Counted from the stretch's first letter, positions 1-12,926 are shown. The stretch is DNA of 64,000 nt from Planoprotostelium fungivorum (GCA_003024175.1 MDYQ01000043.1:79008-143007), one strand, 5' to 3'. Translations and numbers: made by a program. Notes: generated from the sequence alone by a model not told the origin.

Positions 1-3000
1 ATTTTTCAAAGTGGATAATCACAACGCACAAGGTGAAGACGAGAGACAGCGCCCAGACTGATGCATTCGTAGGGCGAGATAAATCTCTCTTTACCTACAT
101 ACCTGTCTGTTCTGCAGACGGCAGTGTACTTCCTGATGGAGAACATCATCTCACTTGCTATCGATCTCCTACACCACCACCAGCTTCGCTTGCACTGGAT
201 CAGATATATTATCTCAACGAACAAGGTGAGTCCATCAACAAGGCATCGTTGATGATGTCATGCAGTCATCTCGGAGTACATATCGAAGAGATCAGACGTA
301 CTGACTATATCTGCCCTCTTGACATCCAATATTCTCAATCGAGATGGTGAAAAGCGATATAGTCATACGGATGTTGATCTACGTGCACAGCCAATACCTT
401 CAAACTGTTAAATTGGGAGAAGAACCCGATGGCAGCTTTAGATGCCATTCGTTCCTTCGAGTTGTTTGACCAAGCCCAGGTGACAATTACTATCCAGCGA
501 AGATCATTTTTTTCAAATTTCATCAGGTAGTGAGAATCTTTCAAGTCATATTGACGGCTCAACTCGAGCTTTACGAGAGATTCCCCCAGATCATAGTCTT
601 CGATTCCATCGTGCATCTCATCCGCATGATCATGGATGAGAGAAATTCAGAATACTACGACATCCTATTAGAATTCATCCAAGAGAAATCTCTCAGTCCT
701 CTCGTCCACACCCATTTAGTGGCGGGCATCATTCATTATCTCGGTCACAACGATCCTGCGGAACATTCGAACATGATCAAGTTATGTCTGAAGGTAACGA
801 GCGAGGACAAAGATGATGCTGAAATCAGCAGACGTTATACCCTCTGGCCAAACTGATCAATCGATCGTATTCAGCACTCCCCCCGGAAGGAGGGGTGATC
901 CAACCTATTCAACCTCAATGGTTGCGCATCATCAAGAGCATGTGCTCGCTCATGTCTAAAAATCTCCCGAAATCGTACAACTTGCACGTGCTGGCTCTCA
1001 AGGTAATTCCACCATGTTCGAATCATCTCTAAATCGACCGTAGAATCTAGCACCATTCTTATCCGAAATACGAACGAGCTTCAATAACGAAGAGATTGGA
1101 GATATCGTCGGAGAACTACTGGACACGTTCATTGATGACAACGAGAACCACGTCCCATCAGAGATGATCCACGTCCTACAAGTCGTGATATCAGAGAGTA
1201 ACCCCACGAAAGGTGAGAGGAAATTCGTGGGGTGAGGAGACCGATAATACCAGGTGACATGAGTGAGTTTACACACAAGGTGATGAAATTCCTCCTGACG
1301 AGAATGGAAACCGCCGAGAGTCACGATACTAACGGAGCACATCAAAATTTAACACTGTTATGCGCCATCATCGATTTCACCCGCACGAATCGTCACGTGA
1401 GTTGATTCATCATTCGATTCGTCAAACTGATCATCTTGTAATAGCGTGGCATCATCAGTGGATTATTCCAAAGTGTCAATCACTTGTCCAATAAGTCCTC
1501 TGTAAAAGACACACCGGTGGCGAATCTACAGATGTGCCACATCTGCCTGTTTGATCTCATTTATACGCTGAGATTGGAAGATTACCAATCGAACGTACTC
1601 AATTTAGGCCACAGGAAACAAGTGGTGAGGTGAAGCGAGAAGACGAAGCTCAAGACATGCAGGAATTTTACACCTTCATTCTGAAGACACTGAGCCGATG
1701 CATGATGGAGCCACCATTTCCTGACGAGGAAACCGAGCTCAAATTGTTGGTCAAATTGTCCATTCAATATTTCATACGATGCTCGCTGGAGGTGCTTCCG
1801 CAGATTTTTCCCACTTACGTCGAGAATGCAAATCAGGCTCAGCAATCAGAAGTCAGGGTGAGAGATGATGTCGAGAGGAAGGTTGATGATCCATCACAGA
1901 TATACGAGCTGCTCGTACAGATCGCACTGAACCTGGCTTTATCACCTGACTTAACGTTGGAGAATCTGTCCATCACTCGTAGAGTGAATCTCATGCAGAG
2001 GTGAAGCAGATCCGATGTGAACGCAAATCTTACGGCAACAGGTATGGAGATCTCAGGGTCAAGGTGCTGGATGATACGGTTCAGTTGTTCAAGAAGATCA
2101 AGCAACAGTCCACCGAATTTGTGTCTCAAACGATAGGACAGGTATGTTCGTCCCACTGATCGACGTGAAGAGTCTGAATCGATCAGGTTCTGCGATTGAT
2201 GTTCATCAAGCATCCTGACATTCAGGAATCTGCTCTATCTCTGTATCTCAGAATTTTACAACAAGTAGGTTTTTGATGGATATCCATTCACCACACGATA
2301 ACGAACGATCAGGTGATGGATGTACCTGAGGGCATCTTATCCTTCAGAAGCCAGACCATCATTGAATTAGAATCAACCGCTGCAGAGGGAATGATCACGT
2401 CAGATTTCCTCAACTTCTTCTCAAAGAGGTATTTGTGTGAACAGCATTTCATCAGCTGACATCACCTAGTTTACAAGAGCTATTTCGAAGGGATGAGAGT
2501 CTCGAAGTATTTGGCACGGAATTCATTCAGGACATCAAACAGGTTCGACTGCGAGAGAAATTCAACTGATTCATCTCCAGCAAACTCGTCTGTTGTACGA
2601 GTTAGCCAGTGTACCGAAGGAAACCGTATTCGATGACAACCGTGTGTTCGTCATGGTCAAATTGATGGTGATCTACATTGCAAATTCCTATCTCACGTCT
2701 GCAGGATGGTGTGGTGGGGGAGGTCGGTAGACAAGACTCTTACATCAAGTACGCTCACAATCTTGCCTATCTCCACAGCCATTCGAATCACTTCATCGAA
2801 GCCGGCCACTCCATCTTACTTCACGCGGACCAGTTGGCTTGGGATGGACTAATTATGGTCCCCAGAATCACGCTCAGAGAGACAGCCCTGCCGGATGAGA
2901 GTCATCGAGATAGGAAGGAGACGTTGTACCGGATGGCCATACGTTATTTCTCGCAAGGAAAAGCGTGGGAGAAGGCAGCCGATCTGATCAGACAACTGAC

Positions 3001-4360
3001 GCAGGTATGACCCGACGTGATGTCATCGACGATGTGAATGTCTACGAGTATTCAATCGAAATCAGGTCTATACTGAGGAGATATGGGATCTTCAAGGTAT
3101 AGCTGATCTACTGGTGTGTCGAATTGGTTATCTTTATGTTAAATCCTCGCAGAAAAATGAGGCAGAGATGTTCCGCAATATTTTAACCACTGAGAGGCTA
3201 TTCGCCTCCTTTTTTCGAGTCGGTTTCTATGGCCGTGGATTCGATGATCTAAACGTGAACTACAACTCTTCCACATACCTCGTGACACGTCTTCAGGGCA
3301 AAGAGTTTATCTACGTGGGAGAGGAGGCAGAAAGGTTGGCCGATTTCAGCGAGAGGATGTTAAGCCAATTTCCCGGAGCCGAATTGCTGAAATCGACGGA
3401 TCAGCCTTCAGAGGGTGGCAGAGGCAAACGTGATGATGCTCGCGGTGAAAGTTTGATTCTGATGTCTATGTAGGTCTGTTGATTGTGAGCGTGAATCCGT
3501 CTACGGAAGACGAGGCAAGAGGTCAGACTCCTGCCTACATGGATGAGAAATATCCTCCCAACATGAAGAAGTACTTCCGCCATAATGATGTGAGATGATG
3601 ATGGTGTGAGACGAAGTGATCTGATGGAGAGGAGGTTCATTTCTTCTTGTATCCAAAGGCAGTCAGGAAACCGAAGGTCCCGGGTGTGAAGAGTGATAAC
3701 GAATTTGAGGATCTGTGGCTGAACAACACCTACTACATCACCAAGATCAAATTACCTTCTTACCAGAGGAGAAGCGAGATCATCCGCAAGGTGATGATCG
3801 CATCACAGCTCACCGTGCTGAAGACGTGCCAGGTAGAAGTTTGGGTCTCACCCATAGAAAACGCTCTGTCGAGTGTCAGCGGTAAGAACAGAGAGATCGA
3901 AGAGATGGTCAGCGAGCATGAGAGAGATCCTCAACGAGATCTGAGACCCTTCACGATGACCTTGAATGGCGTCATCGACGCCGCGGTGAACGGTGGAGTG
4001 GCAAAATATCAAGACGCCTTCTTAACTCCCTCTTATCTCTCAGAGAATCCAAAGAATGGTGAGACATTCTCATCTTCTGGACGCGCACCATCATGTTGAC
4101 GTCATCACAGAACGATTAGTAGATGATCTGAGATGGGAGCTCGTGAGGCAGATGTCGATCCTCACGACAGGTGTAAAAGTTCACGGTGCAAGGTGTGGTG
4201 AAGACATGCGAGGCCTCCAAGAGAAACTCGAAAGTGAGCCGCTGAGACATCATCATCCTGGCGTATTCACATTTATTCAGATTTCCTGGCCAGAACGAAA
4301 TCCGACATGCTGAGGTCCATGCCCAACTTGGAAGAAGAGTGGAAGAAGCTGCTCTCTTAA
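1..4360 (+). CDS. DOCK-family Rac-type GEF (DHR-2 catalytic region), 5' partial
   Basis: This is the 3' part of a dedicator-of-cytokinesis gene whose start lies left of the window. DOCK proteins activate Rac/Cdc42-type GTPases at the membrane through the DHR-2 domain. Many short exons encode helical (armadillo-like) sequence and then DHR-2: RVGFYGRGF and GKEFIYVGEE near 3.2-3.3 kb, DNEFEDLW near 3.7 kb, PIENALSSV and LNGVIDAAVNGG near 3.9-4.0 kb. These blocks, in this order, match the DOCK A/B subfamilies (DOCK1-5) better than C/D. The last introns are about 4047-4090 and 4233-4280, and the protein ends EEWKKLLS. Exon borders in the first 2.5 kb are approximate. The stop codon touches the stop codon of the convergent neighbour. 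The family call is firm; the preferred GTPase is unknown. Confidence 0.9.
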
Positions 4361-5973
4361 TTAGATGTTACTTGTATACATGCCAGAGTTATACTGTCCG
4401 TTGCTGTTGACGTGCTGAATGATCGTGTCGCTCGATGAGAGAGGTGAAGAGGTTACGTTCTCGTAGGGGCTGCTGCCTGCCACTTCTTCGTACGGTTGTT
4501 CGCTGGGGACAAAGTGGAGCATGTAGAGTTGGGGGAGAGAGAAGATGTCTCGTTTGATGCTGATGGCGATCTGTCCGTGGATGTACATGTTTGTTCCGTA
4601 TCTCTTGAAGGCTCCGTTTAAGACGTGTCTGTGATGATGAGATGGAGCAGGCGATGGTGATGGTGGATCACCTCTTTCCGCTTCCTAATATGATCTCTGG
4701 CATCCGTAAGTGAACTTGGTACATGGTCTCTGGTGCTAAAACTTGAAAGAATGCGTGATCTTCCGGTCGGGTAGGTGTGGGCTGGTTCCAGCCGGTTTCC
4801 TGCAGGAGTCAAAGAATATTCACGGATGATTCGAGGAAATTTGGCGGAAAAAGATCTCACCTCTCTGAAAGGTATGTTGACGTGAAAGATTCTACCTTTC
4901 GATCCAAAGATGATGACGGGGAATTCACTCTGATCGGCTCCGTTCTGTGATGCGTGAGCCGCGATGACTTGACGTTCTCCATCTTCTCACCTTCAGGTCA
5001 TTCATCTGACGGTTATACTCTGTGATGAGTTCTTGTTTCTGCTGTGGAGTGATCCACTGCTCCAATTTCTTAACCTGGTGGAACGTCAGCATTATCATTC
5101 GTTGACTAGCTGGAAGAAACATACCTTTTCGAGATATTTTCCTATGGCATCCATCATGGCTTGGACGTTGCCTCTGATGACGTCATCAGATGATGATGTG
5201 AAGGTGACCATCTCACCTGATGTCCATGTGTTCGATCATGCCCATCGTGTTTTGAACGTCAAACATTCTGAAAGAGGGAGGGACTCCATGGTTGTCGCTC
5301 AGACGTAATGGAGGTCCTCTAGATGAGCCTTCATTATCATTCGGCGGTGGCTGCTGTTGCTGCATGTTGTATTGAGTGATGGGATTCATTTGTGGGGGCT
5401 CCTCGAGTAATGCGGCGAAGGCCAAACTGCTAGGAGTGAATGGATTGGTGGATGGTGTTTCCAGTTGGGTGATAGGCTCGCTGTAAATATCATCAGATAG
5501 AGGTGTGCCTTGCAGTGCATTGTTGATGTAATCCAATTCTGTGGAAAAATGAGCGTGATGCGATGGACAGAAGAGCTCTTACGATCGAGCTGGGGAAAGA
5601 GATAAGAATATAATCCGTTGTTTGGGTCTGAGTTGGGCTCTTCGTAATCATCGAACTATCAAAGAGTGAGTAATTGAGAGAAGATGAACATATGAATGCT
5701 GACCAATTGAAAGGATGGCTCTGGGTACACGTGAACTGACTTCCTCTTTCTCTTCGTGATAGGTCTATCCACGCACTCTATCCCCTTCAGTTGGCATCGG
5801 TTGCATGGCCGTTCTATAGAATAGCATCAGTCTCCTTCTCTCTGTCCCATCAATCTATCACCAACTTCACAGGACAAATGACTCTTGTGGCAAGATTGGC
5901 AGGCTCTCACGAGCACCTTCTGCATCTTGTTCGACCCATATCCACTGTTCTGAGGGGATTGATACTGGTCCAT
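4361..5973 (-). CDS. Zn2Cys6 (Gal4-type) transcription factor with PAS-like C-terminal region
   Basis: Predicted nuclear DNA-binding regulator. The N-terminus starts MDQYQSPQNSG and runs into RACQSCHKSHLSC, then after a GTGATAG intron ERPCNRCQLKGIEC. Spliced, this gives a C-x2-C-x6-C-x5-C-x2-C-x6-C binuclear zinc cluster, followed by a basic RPITKRKRK linker. The middle is Gln/Pro-rich (around 5.35 kb). The C-terminal part (FPVIIFGSKGRIFHVN, then MYIHGQIAISIKRDIFSLP) resembles the PAS-like region of fungal ERT1/AcuK-type gluconeogenesis regulators. That is a family resemblance, not evidence for the same target genes. The start at 5973 is the first in-frame ATG after an upstream stop, though an upstream exon cannot be excluded. 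The stop at 4361-4363 abuts the DOCK stop, so the two 3' UTRs must overlap. Confidence 0.82.
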
Positions 5974-6570
5974 CTGTGATTTGGACGGAGGGAAATGAGG
6001 AAGGAATCGCCGAAACAGAATCGCCGGTCATGGAACGAATAAAATCAGAATAAAAGCATTTATGAGAATTCCGATTACGTTCGGAGGCTTTTATGTGCCG
6101 AGGGACAACCTCACACAGATCCCACGGGTTTGAAGGGTGGTGTCCATGCATTTGGATCACTAATTTTTTTGTAGTGCATATTCCAGTAGTCGGGAGAGAA
6201 GTGATCCATTCTCAATGCACCATTTGACTACCAACCGGAAAAACCGAATCATCTGAAGAAACAGTATGGATGCACAGCACTTTTGTTGAGCCAAAGAGGC
6301 AGACTCATCAACTGGTGGATTATCTCTGTTAGAGTTCAGTATGAGTCCATTGCATCGTCCACCCCTACTCTCACTGGCGCAAGTCTGGTTCAGACCGTCG
6401 AACGGCTCGTACATCGTCCATCACTGTTCAGGGTCGTGGAAGGAGATACCAAGAAGATGTATAAAAAAGTTAGGAAGTGAAATGTGTTCTACACCGCGTC
6501 AGAGATTTTTTCGCGCCGATGACATCAGGAGGTCATCTCACAGGATGGGCGGGAAGAGAAGCTTTATGAG
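5974..6570. other. Divergent intergenic region, about 600 bp
   Basis: This stretch lies between the starts of the Zn2Cys6 factor and the Sfi1-like gene. It holds only short ORFs with no recognisable domain. It probably contains both promoters and 5' UTRs. A run of seven T between short inverted CACTA/TAGTG arms near 6147-6171 is the only local structure I noticed. Confidence 0.4.
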
Positions 6571-8772
6571 ATGAAGGGAAATCGTTTGGATCTGCCATCA
6601 GAAGCTAGATCGATGGAACAGTTTCGCTTTGAGTCTCTGTTGTCTAAGAAGCCACGGGTGTTGTCCTTCGATCGAGTTGCGAAGATCAGTCAACGCAGAG
6701 ATGAAGCAGAAATCCATAAGAAGACGGAGACGTAAGAGTGCTATTGAAAAGTAGAAGCTGATCTGGGTTCAGATGGCCTTTGGAGGAGATAGATGTATTG
6801 CAGGAGGTGATCGAGAAACCTGCTAAAAATACGAAGAGAGTGACGATCATCACGCCCACCACGGAAAAGATGATGAACCACAAGGACATACAAACCATGT
6901 CTAGAAACCCACAATGGGATCACCTGATGAACCGCCTGGATTCCACGTTGGATGACATTCTTCCAACTGCTGAAGACAGTGAAGACGATGATGTGAGTGT
7001 CGACTTCAAATCGTGCTCGCACTCACCGCGCCAGAGTGAAGATCACTTGATGAGAGATCCACTCGAAGAGATCAGAAAAGATATCCCCAGTAGAGTCCAT
7101 CTCATTCGGGCCGTCAAAGCATTGACCGATGCAAAGACATTACAGTTCATCCGATCCGTCCAATCAGAATCCGACACCTTATCATCCATGAAGGTGATGA
7201 CCGGCTCGAGCGTCCCATCTAAAGACATCGACACAGATCAGACGTCACCAGCTGCTGCTCATCGGAAGAGACATCGAGGCCGTGTCCCTCGATCATCAGA
7301 TGGATGCATACCGAAAGATATTAGCTTGGAGACGCCTGCGCTTCCACGCATTCATGAGCCGCATTCGAAACAACACCATCGATCGAGGCGTACCCAAATA
7401 TGAAGGTAAGAGACAAACGAAGGGACTCGAGTTGAACGTTTCAGAATTTCATCGCAGCTGTTTCTTTCTTCTGTGGAGGAGAAGATTGCATCATCGGTTG
7501 ATGTTCCAAGAGTTTGGAGAGTTTATCGGTCGGTGGAGGATGAGAAAGGCCCTGTCTGCCTGGACTGCTTACACACGGCGGAGTCGTGTCAAGTACAAAG
7601 CGTTGGATATGTCAGAAGCACACAGCAACGAGACTCTATTGCGGAAGGTGACACCACCGTGAGTGCGGAGACGAGATTGAATCGATTCAGATGGTGAGGC
7701 AGTGGAGGAAGATCTGTCATGAGCATCGAAACAGAATGTGGAGAGGCGTGTACAGCAGAAAGAGATGTGATTTCTTATGCAAACGCGAGATCTTTCTAAA
7801 GTGGAAGATGATCGTGAGGGAGAGACACATGCTAACCCATCAGAGAGGGCTAGATCGAGAGGTGAATCTAGATCGTACTGCATCAAGAGTTCAATGGATG
7901 TACAGGATGTACGTGCCATACTGATGAAATGGCGTGGAGATTTCATGAAGAGAACGAGTGTCGTTTTCAAACACGAGAGTGACTGGTTGATGCAGATCGT
8001 ATCGAATCATCGCAATAGCACAGAGGGAGAGAATTCCGCTTTGAGCCGGTGGACAGATAAGAAGATGATGACCAGGTGAATAACTCGATTTCACTTCGAT
8101 TGGTTGATTGAATCACATCGTGATCGCATCGATTGACATCATCGAAGGTTCATCACGAAATGGAACCAACAACTTTCGTTGAGGTTAGGACATCGTATAT
8201 CCATCGAATTGTATAAAATCAGAATCCAGAAGAGGATGTTGAAACGATGGAACGTCGCTGTACATAACTTGAAGAACCTGTGAGTTCATCACCACACCAT
8301 CATCTCTCACCATCATCATCTCACCAAGATTCATCATCACCACACCATCATCATCTCTCATCATCGTCATCTGATCGGCTCGTCAGACGCAGAGCAGAAG
8401 AACATCATCGCTTCCAGCTCTTACGACATACATTCACATCTTGGTGTACATACAAACGCAAACTCTCATCCGACAGAAGAGAAATGGAGAGGGAGAGGCA
8501 GAGGAGGAAGTACCACGAATTAGAGAAGCGCTGCAACATCTTCCGATCGAAACTTGAATGTAAAACGATCGTTCGTCATTGGGAGCATTGGAAGGAGAGA
8601 TGTCAAGGTAAGCAACACGCTTCGACTCGTGTTAACAACTTCAGCTAAATTGATCTTATCTGCATCGGAGAATGCACTGTCGACCACGAGAGGTTCTCTC
8701 TACAGTCATCAGTATCGAATATTGAACGAGGCGTTCAGAGCTTGGAGGCGTTATGCATCGAGGAGACGTTAA
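6571..8772 (+). CDS. Sfi1-like Trp-rich repeat protein (candidate centrin-binding)
   Basis: Starts at MKGNRLDLPSEARSMEQ; the first intron (GTAAGAGTG...TTCAG) joins frames at about 6731/6772. After an acidic, Ser-rich N-terminal part the protein is a chain of basic helical repeats with regularly spaced Trp: KILAWRRLRFHAFM, FFLLWRRRLHHRL, FIGRWRMRKALSAWTAY, VRQWRKICHEHRNRMW, FLKWKMIV, FITKWNQQLSLRLG, MLKRWNVAVHNL, FTSWCTYKRK, IVRHWEHWKER and EAFRAWRRYASRRR at the C-terminus. This AFxxWR-type pattern is typical of Sfi1 repeats, long helices that bind centrin at spindle poles and basal bodies. Sequence identity is low, so the assignment rests on the repeat pattern. Its stop lies 9 bp from the stop of the convergent helicase gene. 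Confidence 0.68.
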
Positions 8773-8781
8773 ACGGACTAT

Positions 8782-11700
8782 TTATTTGATGAACGTGTAC
8801 CACGGTTTCTCTTCTTCTTCCTCGTTGGTTTCTTCTTCGGTTGCCGTCCAGCTCTTATTCTTCTTCTTCTCTACGTCACCGAATAGAACCGTGTCACCTT
8901 AAGATGTCAACACATGATGATGAGAATGATATGATGATGTGTGATCACCTGATGTGTGAGTGACGTTTTTGAGCAGATCACTGTTGATGAAAGGTGACAT
9001 CCTTCTAGAATAAGTGATGTACAATTCTTTCTTAGCCCTCGACATTCCGACCTATCACATCATCAACATCATCATCATTGTGATCATGATGGACGGCTCA
9101 CATATAACAGCCTCTTGTCTTCTTCGTCGTCCACCACGAACGAATCTGCCTTCTGTCTCTTCCTACCAGGTACCACTCCCTCGCTGATCTCCGTCAGAAT
9201 CACAGCTGGCCATTCCAAGCCCTTCGACTGATGCATCGTAGAGAGTAAAACCTATCACACATCAGATCATCATCGATCGCGATCGTCATCGATGATGATA
9301 CGATCATCATCGATCATCACGAGATGCATCACCTCATCTGCATCCTTTTCTTGTGCTATCTCTCCGCTATCCAGTGCAAATTGATCGATGAAACGAAGGA
9401 TGGTATCGATGCGGGGGCCGGGTTCGACCTCGTATGCAGTCTCTCCGTCTATGATGCGCATGAGGGTGTCCATCGTCGTCTCGTCTTTGAATTCCATCTT
9501 CCAGCCTTATAGAAGATGAGAAGAGCGTCGCGATGATCATCATCGTGATGATGGTGATGATGGTGATGATCTGATTGATAACGATAGTGCTGATGATGAC
9601 CGTGATGATGAACGATCGTATTGGTGATCCATAGAACGATGTTACCTGTCTGTTGGATGATGAGTTTGATGAGATCAGAAGGCTTCCCGTTGCCCTTCGA
9701 AAACTCGGTCCAGTGTTTGAATTGATCCGACAATATCTTCAAATTATTGAACGATGATAATTTGAACCCTTCTGGTCGCTTCATAGTGTCCAACTGTACG
9801 CGTCACTGAAATTTCCGTGAAAATCGAAGAAAATCACATAGTGTAATACGCCAACTCCTTCGTCTAATGCCTGAGAGAGAATGAGAGGGATGATGATGAG
9901 TCAAGTGATCGAACCTTCTTCACGACGTGTCGGTGAAGCATGTCCAATGATTTGAGACCGAGGCCTCTGGGGGGAACGTTGACGATGTTCATGAGAGACG
10001 AACCGTCTCTAGGGTTGATCATTACCTTCAGGTAAGACATCATCTGTTCGTCATCAATCATCATCCGTCACGATCACGATCATCCATCACGATCATCATC
10101 GCCGTCACGATCACGATCGCGATCAAGATGAGATCATCACCGTCACGATCACGATCGCGATCAAGATGAGATTATCACCTGAGATGCAATCTTCTTCTCT
10201 AAAGCAACTTTCCCTTTCGCCAGACGAAACGGAACGTTCTCTCTCATCAGTGACGGCTGCAACCAATTTGCCGTCTTATTGTTTCTGTACAAAACTGCAA
10301 TGTCTTTCGGTTGATATCCTTCTTCATGGATCAATCTGATAACAATTCAAACGATCTGTCATCCATTCTCATCTCTTGATGATCACCTGTGCAGCAGCTT
10401 GGCTACTACGTCTGCCTCGTCAAAATAATTCTCGCAGTAGATGAGTTTCACTGGGTCTCCTTCTGCAGCCGCAGGTCCAGGTTTGATCTCACCGGTCCTG
10501 TTGTACTGTCACATCGTGTTTTCATCGAGTTTTCATCGAATCTTCTCACCACTTCTTATCGGCCGATGTCGACAGGAGCCTGCCGTAGGCGTCGACAATC
10601 TTGCGAGTGGACCGATAATTCGTGCCCATGAATATCTTCTGATGCTGTGGAAACAGCGTGGTGAAATAATTCCAGTTCTCAATGTTTGCACCTCTCCATC
10701 CATAGATGGATTGATTTCGGTCGCCCACCACGGTGATGCAGCCCTGTCGGCTCAGTTCTTTGATCAACTCGAATTGGACTTCGTTGGTGTCTTGGTATTC
10801 GTCGACGAATAGGTATTGGTATCTGATGATGATCAGATGAGTGTGATCAGATCGTGATGATCACAGATGTGCTTGTATGTTCAAGTTGTGATTCAACTTG
10901 ATTTCATGAAACAGAAGAGATCACCTTTTTCGCACGTATTCAAAAGAAGTTCTTCCCTCTTTGAAGGCAGTGACCACCTTCACGAATGATCATCCTATTC
11001 GATTTTCCACCTCACCTGCTGAAGCATATCACCGAAATCGAGTGCGTTCATTTGATTCTTCAGATATTCGTATTGTCTTGACAACTCGATCTGATCGCGA
11101 TCGTCATCACGGTGATCGCGATCATCATCGTACGCACCTCATCTTCATCGTGTGAGATCTCGTGCAACAGCCTACCCTTCGACTTGGCAAAGTCCATTCG
11201 ATCCATCAACTTGGCCGTGAGGAACTTCTCCTCGTCTCTCTCGGCAGCAGACATGTCCTTGCCACTCTGTCTCAATAGAGACGTTGGGTCCTGGCTGTAT
11301 TCGTTGACATACCGAACGCGGTCACCTTCCTTCTCTTCCATCAGGTGATCTGCATCATAGCACGAAGAGTGTGACGTCACCTCGTTTCGCGTTCTCATGC
11401 AGATCTTTAAGAGTCTCTTCTGATCGGCCTCGTCGAAGATGGAGACGTCGGGGCCGATGGTGTCGGTTTCTCTCAGGACTTGCATGCAGAAGGAGTGGAA
11501 GGTGTTGACGGATAGGTGCGAGATGGTTCGGTATGGAAGGTTTTTCTGAGATGGATGAGTGAAGGGGAAAGGAATGTGACTCACCGATAGACGTTCTCTC
11601 ATCTCGTGAGCGGCTCGGTTGGTGAAGGTGAAGACACAAACACTCCGAGGGTCGGCACCTTCAGAGACTAGTCTGGGGGTGTTGATCAGACAAATTGGAT

Positions 11701-12031
11701 GGGTGATGATTATCACCTCTCGATTCTCTTCATCAGAGTGAACGTCTTTCCTGAACCTGTAAAACGACGTTCAGAAGAGCAGATATCCACGTGAGTGCTG
11801 ACCTGGTCCAGCCAGAATCATCAGAGGTTGTTCGTACGAATGACTGACTGCATCGCGTTGATCATTGTCCAGTCGACTCAACTCCCTCGCAGGGGCCACA
11901 TCCGAATTGCATCTGAATGGTTGACGAATCAGATTGGGTATTAATCTCGGACGTGATGATTCGAAACGTGGTTGTTGGCTCTTCAGACTCTTCCAGCCAT
12001 TAGACAGGATCAGCTTTCGACACCCCAACAT
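8782..12031 (-). CDS. UvrD/PcrA/Srs2-type superfamily 1 DNA helicase
   Basis: ATP-dependent 3'-5' DNA helicase of the UvrD group, and all helicase motifs are visible across many short exons. They are the Q motif LNDDQRDAV-like (LDNDQRDAVSH), Walker A LAGPG|SGKTFTLMKRI split by an intron near 11.76-11.81 kb, motif Ia VFTFTNRAAHEMRERL, Walker B FVDEYQDTNEVQFELI, motif III VGDRNQSIYGWRGA, motif IV NYRSTRKIV, motif V LSTMHQSKGLEWP, and motif VI RLLYVG|MSRAKKE. The C-terminus is acidic and ends EEEEEKPWYTFIK. The start is the first ATG at 12031. The first 40 residues are rich in Arg, Lys and Ser and nearly free of acidic residues (MLGCRKLILSNGWKSLKSQQ), so a mitochondrial presequence is possible. 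Nuclear (Srs2-like) and organellar roles remain open. Confidence 0.9.
10103..10178. repeat. Two-copy 38-bp tandem repeat inside a helicase intron
   Basis: Units 10103-10140 and 10141-10178 are identical except for one base. Each is built from CACGATCACGATCGCGATCA-type blocks. The pair lies within an intron of the UvrD-like gene, between exons near 10.04 and 10.19 kb. It is a recent tandem duplication in an intron already rich in GATC/CATCATC words. Confidence 0.9.
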
Positions 12032-12088
12032 GCTCAATGTGTTATCCACGTGACCTGACGTGAAGAATAAACTCCTTCAAAACTGTAT

Positions 12089-12926
12089 TTATTTCTTTTT
12101 CTTCTGAAGCCATGAGGGTAGAGGAACTCTCTTCTTCTCTGTGGCTGGCTTATCTTCCTGTGTCTTATTCTCTGTTTGGGCTACGACAGGCTGTGATGGT
12201 GTCTTCTCCTGTGCTTGCTCCACCAGACCAGGCTTGATGTATTCTGTGACGTTTGTGTGGCCTGAGATGAAGAGGTCAAAATGAGGCAATAAAAGTCTCG
12301 CCACCTTTTTCGTAGGCAAAATGGATGATGGCTTTGGGAATGAGACCCAATGCCTTTAATGATTTACCTGCGATGATCCTTTGGAGTGGTGGCGTGAGAA
12401 CTGAATGGGTCAATCATGAAGATACAGTGATCAACTTACATAGATAGAAAGGAATCTCAGGTCTGGACAGCACTTGATCTTTCAGAAATTGGGTCATGAT
12501 GTCCAGTGTATCATCGGGATTGAAGACGGACTCAATCTCTAGACGATCTGGAAAACGAAAACGGATCGTGACCTGGATAATGGAGTGAGTTCAGATCTCC
12601 ATGTTGTGTTCGAATGATCACGTGAAAGTTGAGGACTTACCTTGTCGTATTGAGCGACCTTCTTATTTCTCTCCTTCCATTCTTTCGTACTGAGCACCGA
12701 GTTCTGTTCCGTCTTCTGTTGTTGATCGTGAAATTGCCTCTTCAGTTCAGCAGAGGAGAGTTCGTAATTGATATCTGAGTTCACGATCAGCCATTATATA
12801 TTGGTATTGATGGATCTCACCATCATCTGATGGTGGTGGTGCATCGTTCGGCTTCAAAACTTTGACGGCTCTATTGTCCACCGTCTGTGTTGTCTCCAAT
12901 GTTTCCTTCGTTGTCTCTCCTTCCAT
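12089..12926 (-). CDS. UBX-domain protein, TUG/ASPSCR1-like
   Basis: Candidate cofactor of the AAA ATPase p97/Cdc48. The N-terminal half is Thr/Glu-rich and probably disordered (KMEGETTKETLETTQ, NDAPPPSDDG). The central helix ELKRQFHDQQQKTEQN runs into a beta-grasp UBX domain: RFPDRLEIESVFNPDDTL, FLKDQVLSRPEIPFYLF|LTPPLQRI and KSLKALGLIPKAIIHFAYE. The FYLF-TPP and P-x-A-x-x-HF elements resemble the TUG/ASPL UBX domain. The tail is Lys-rich (LPSWLQKKKK). The first in-frame ATG is at 12926; an upstream exon could add an N-terminal ubiquitin-like domain that I do not see. It is divergent from the Derlin gene, with 113 bp between the starts. The helicase gene lies 57 bp downstream on the same strand. 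Confidence 0.78.

Noticed and set aside
6160-6414. 84-codon minus ORF upstream of the first Zn2Cys6 gene
   Set aside because: No domain, and no splice that I could find joins it to the zinc-cluster exon.
9060-10180. CRISPR-like or satellite array
   Set aside because: Repeated GATC/CATC words have no constant repeat-spacer structure, and the region is spliced helicase sequence.
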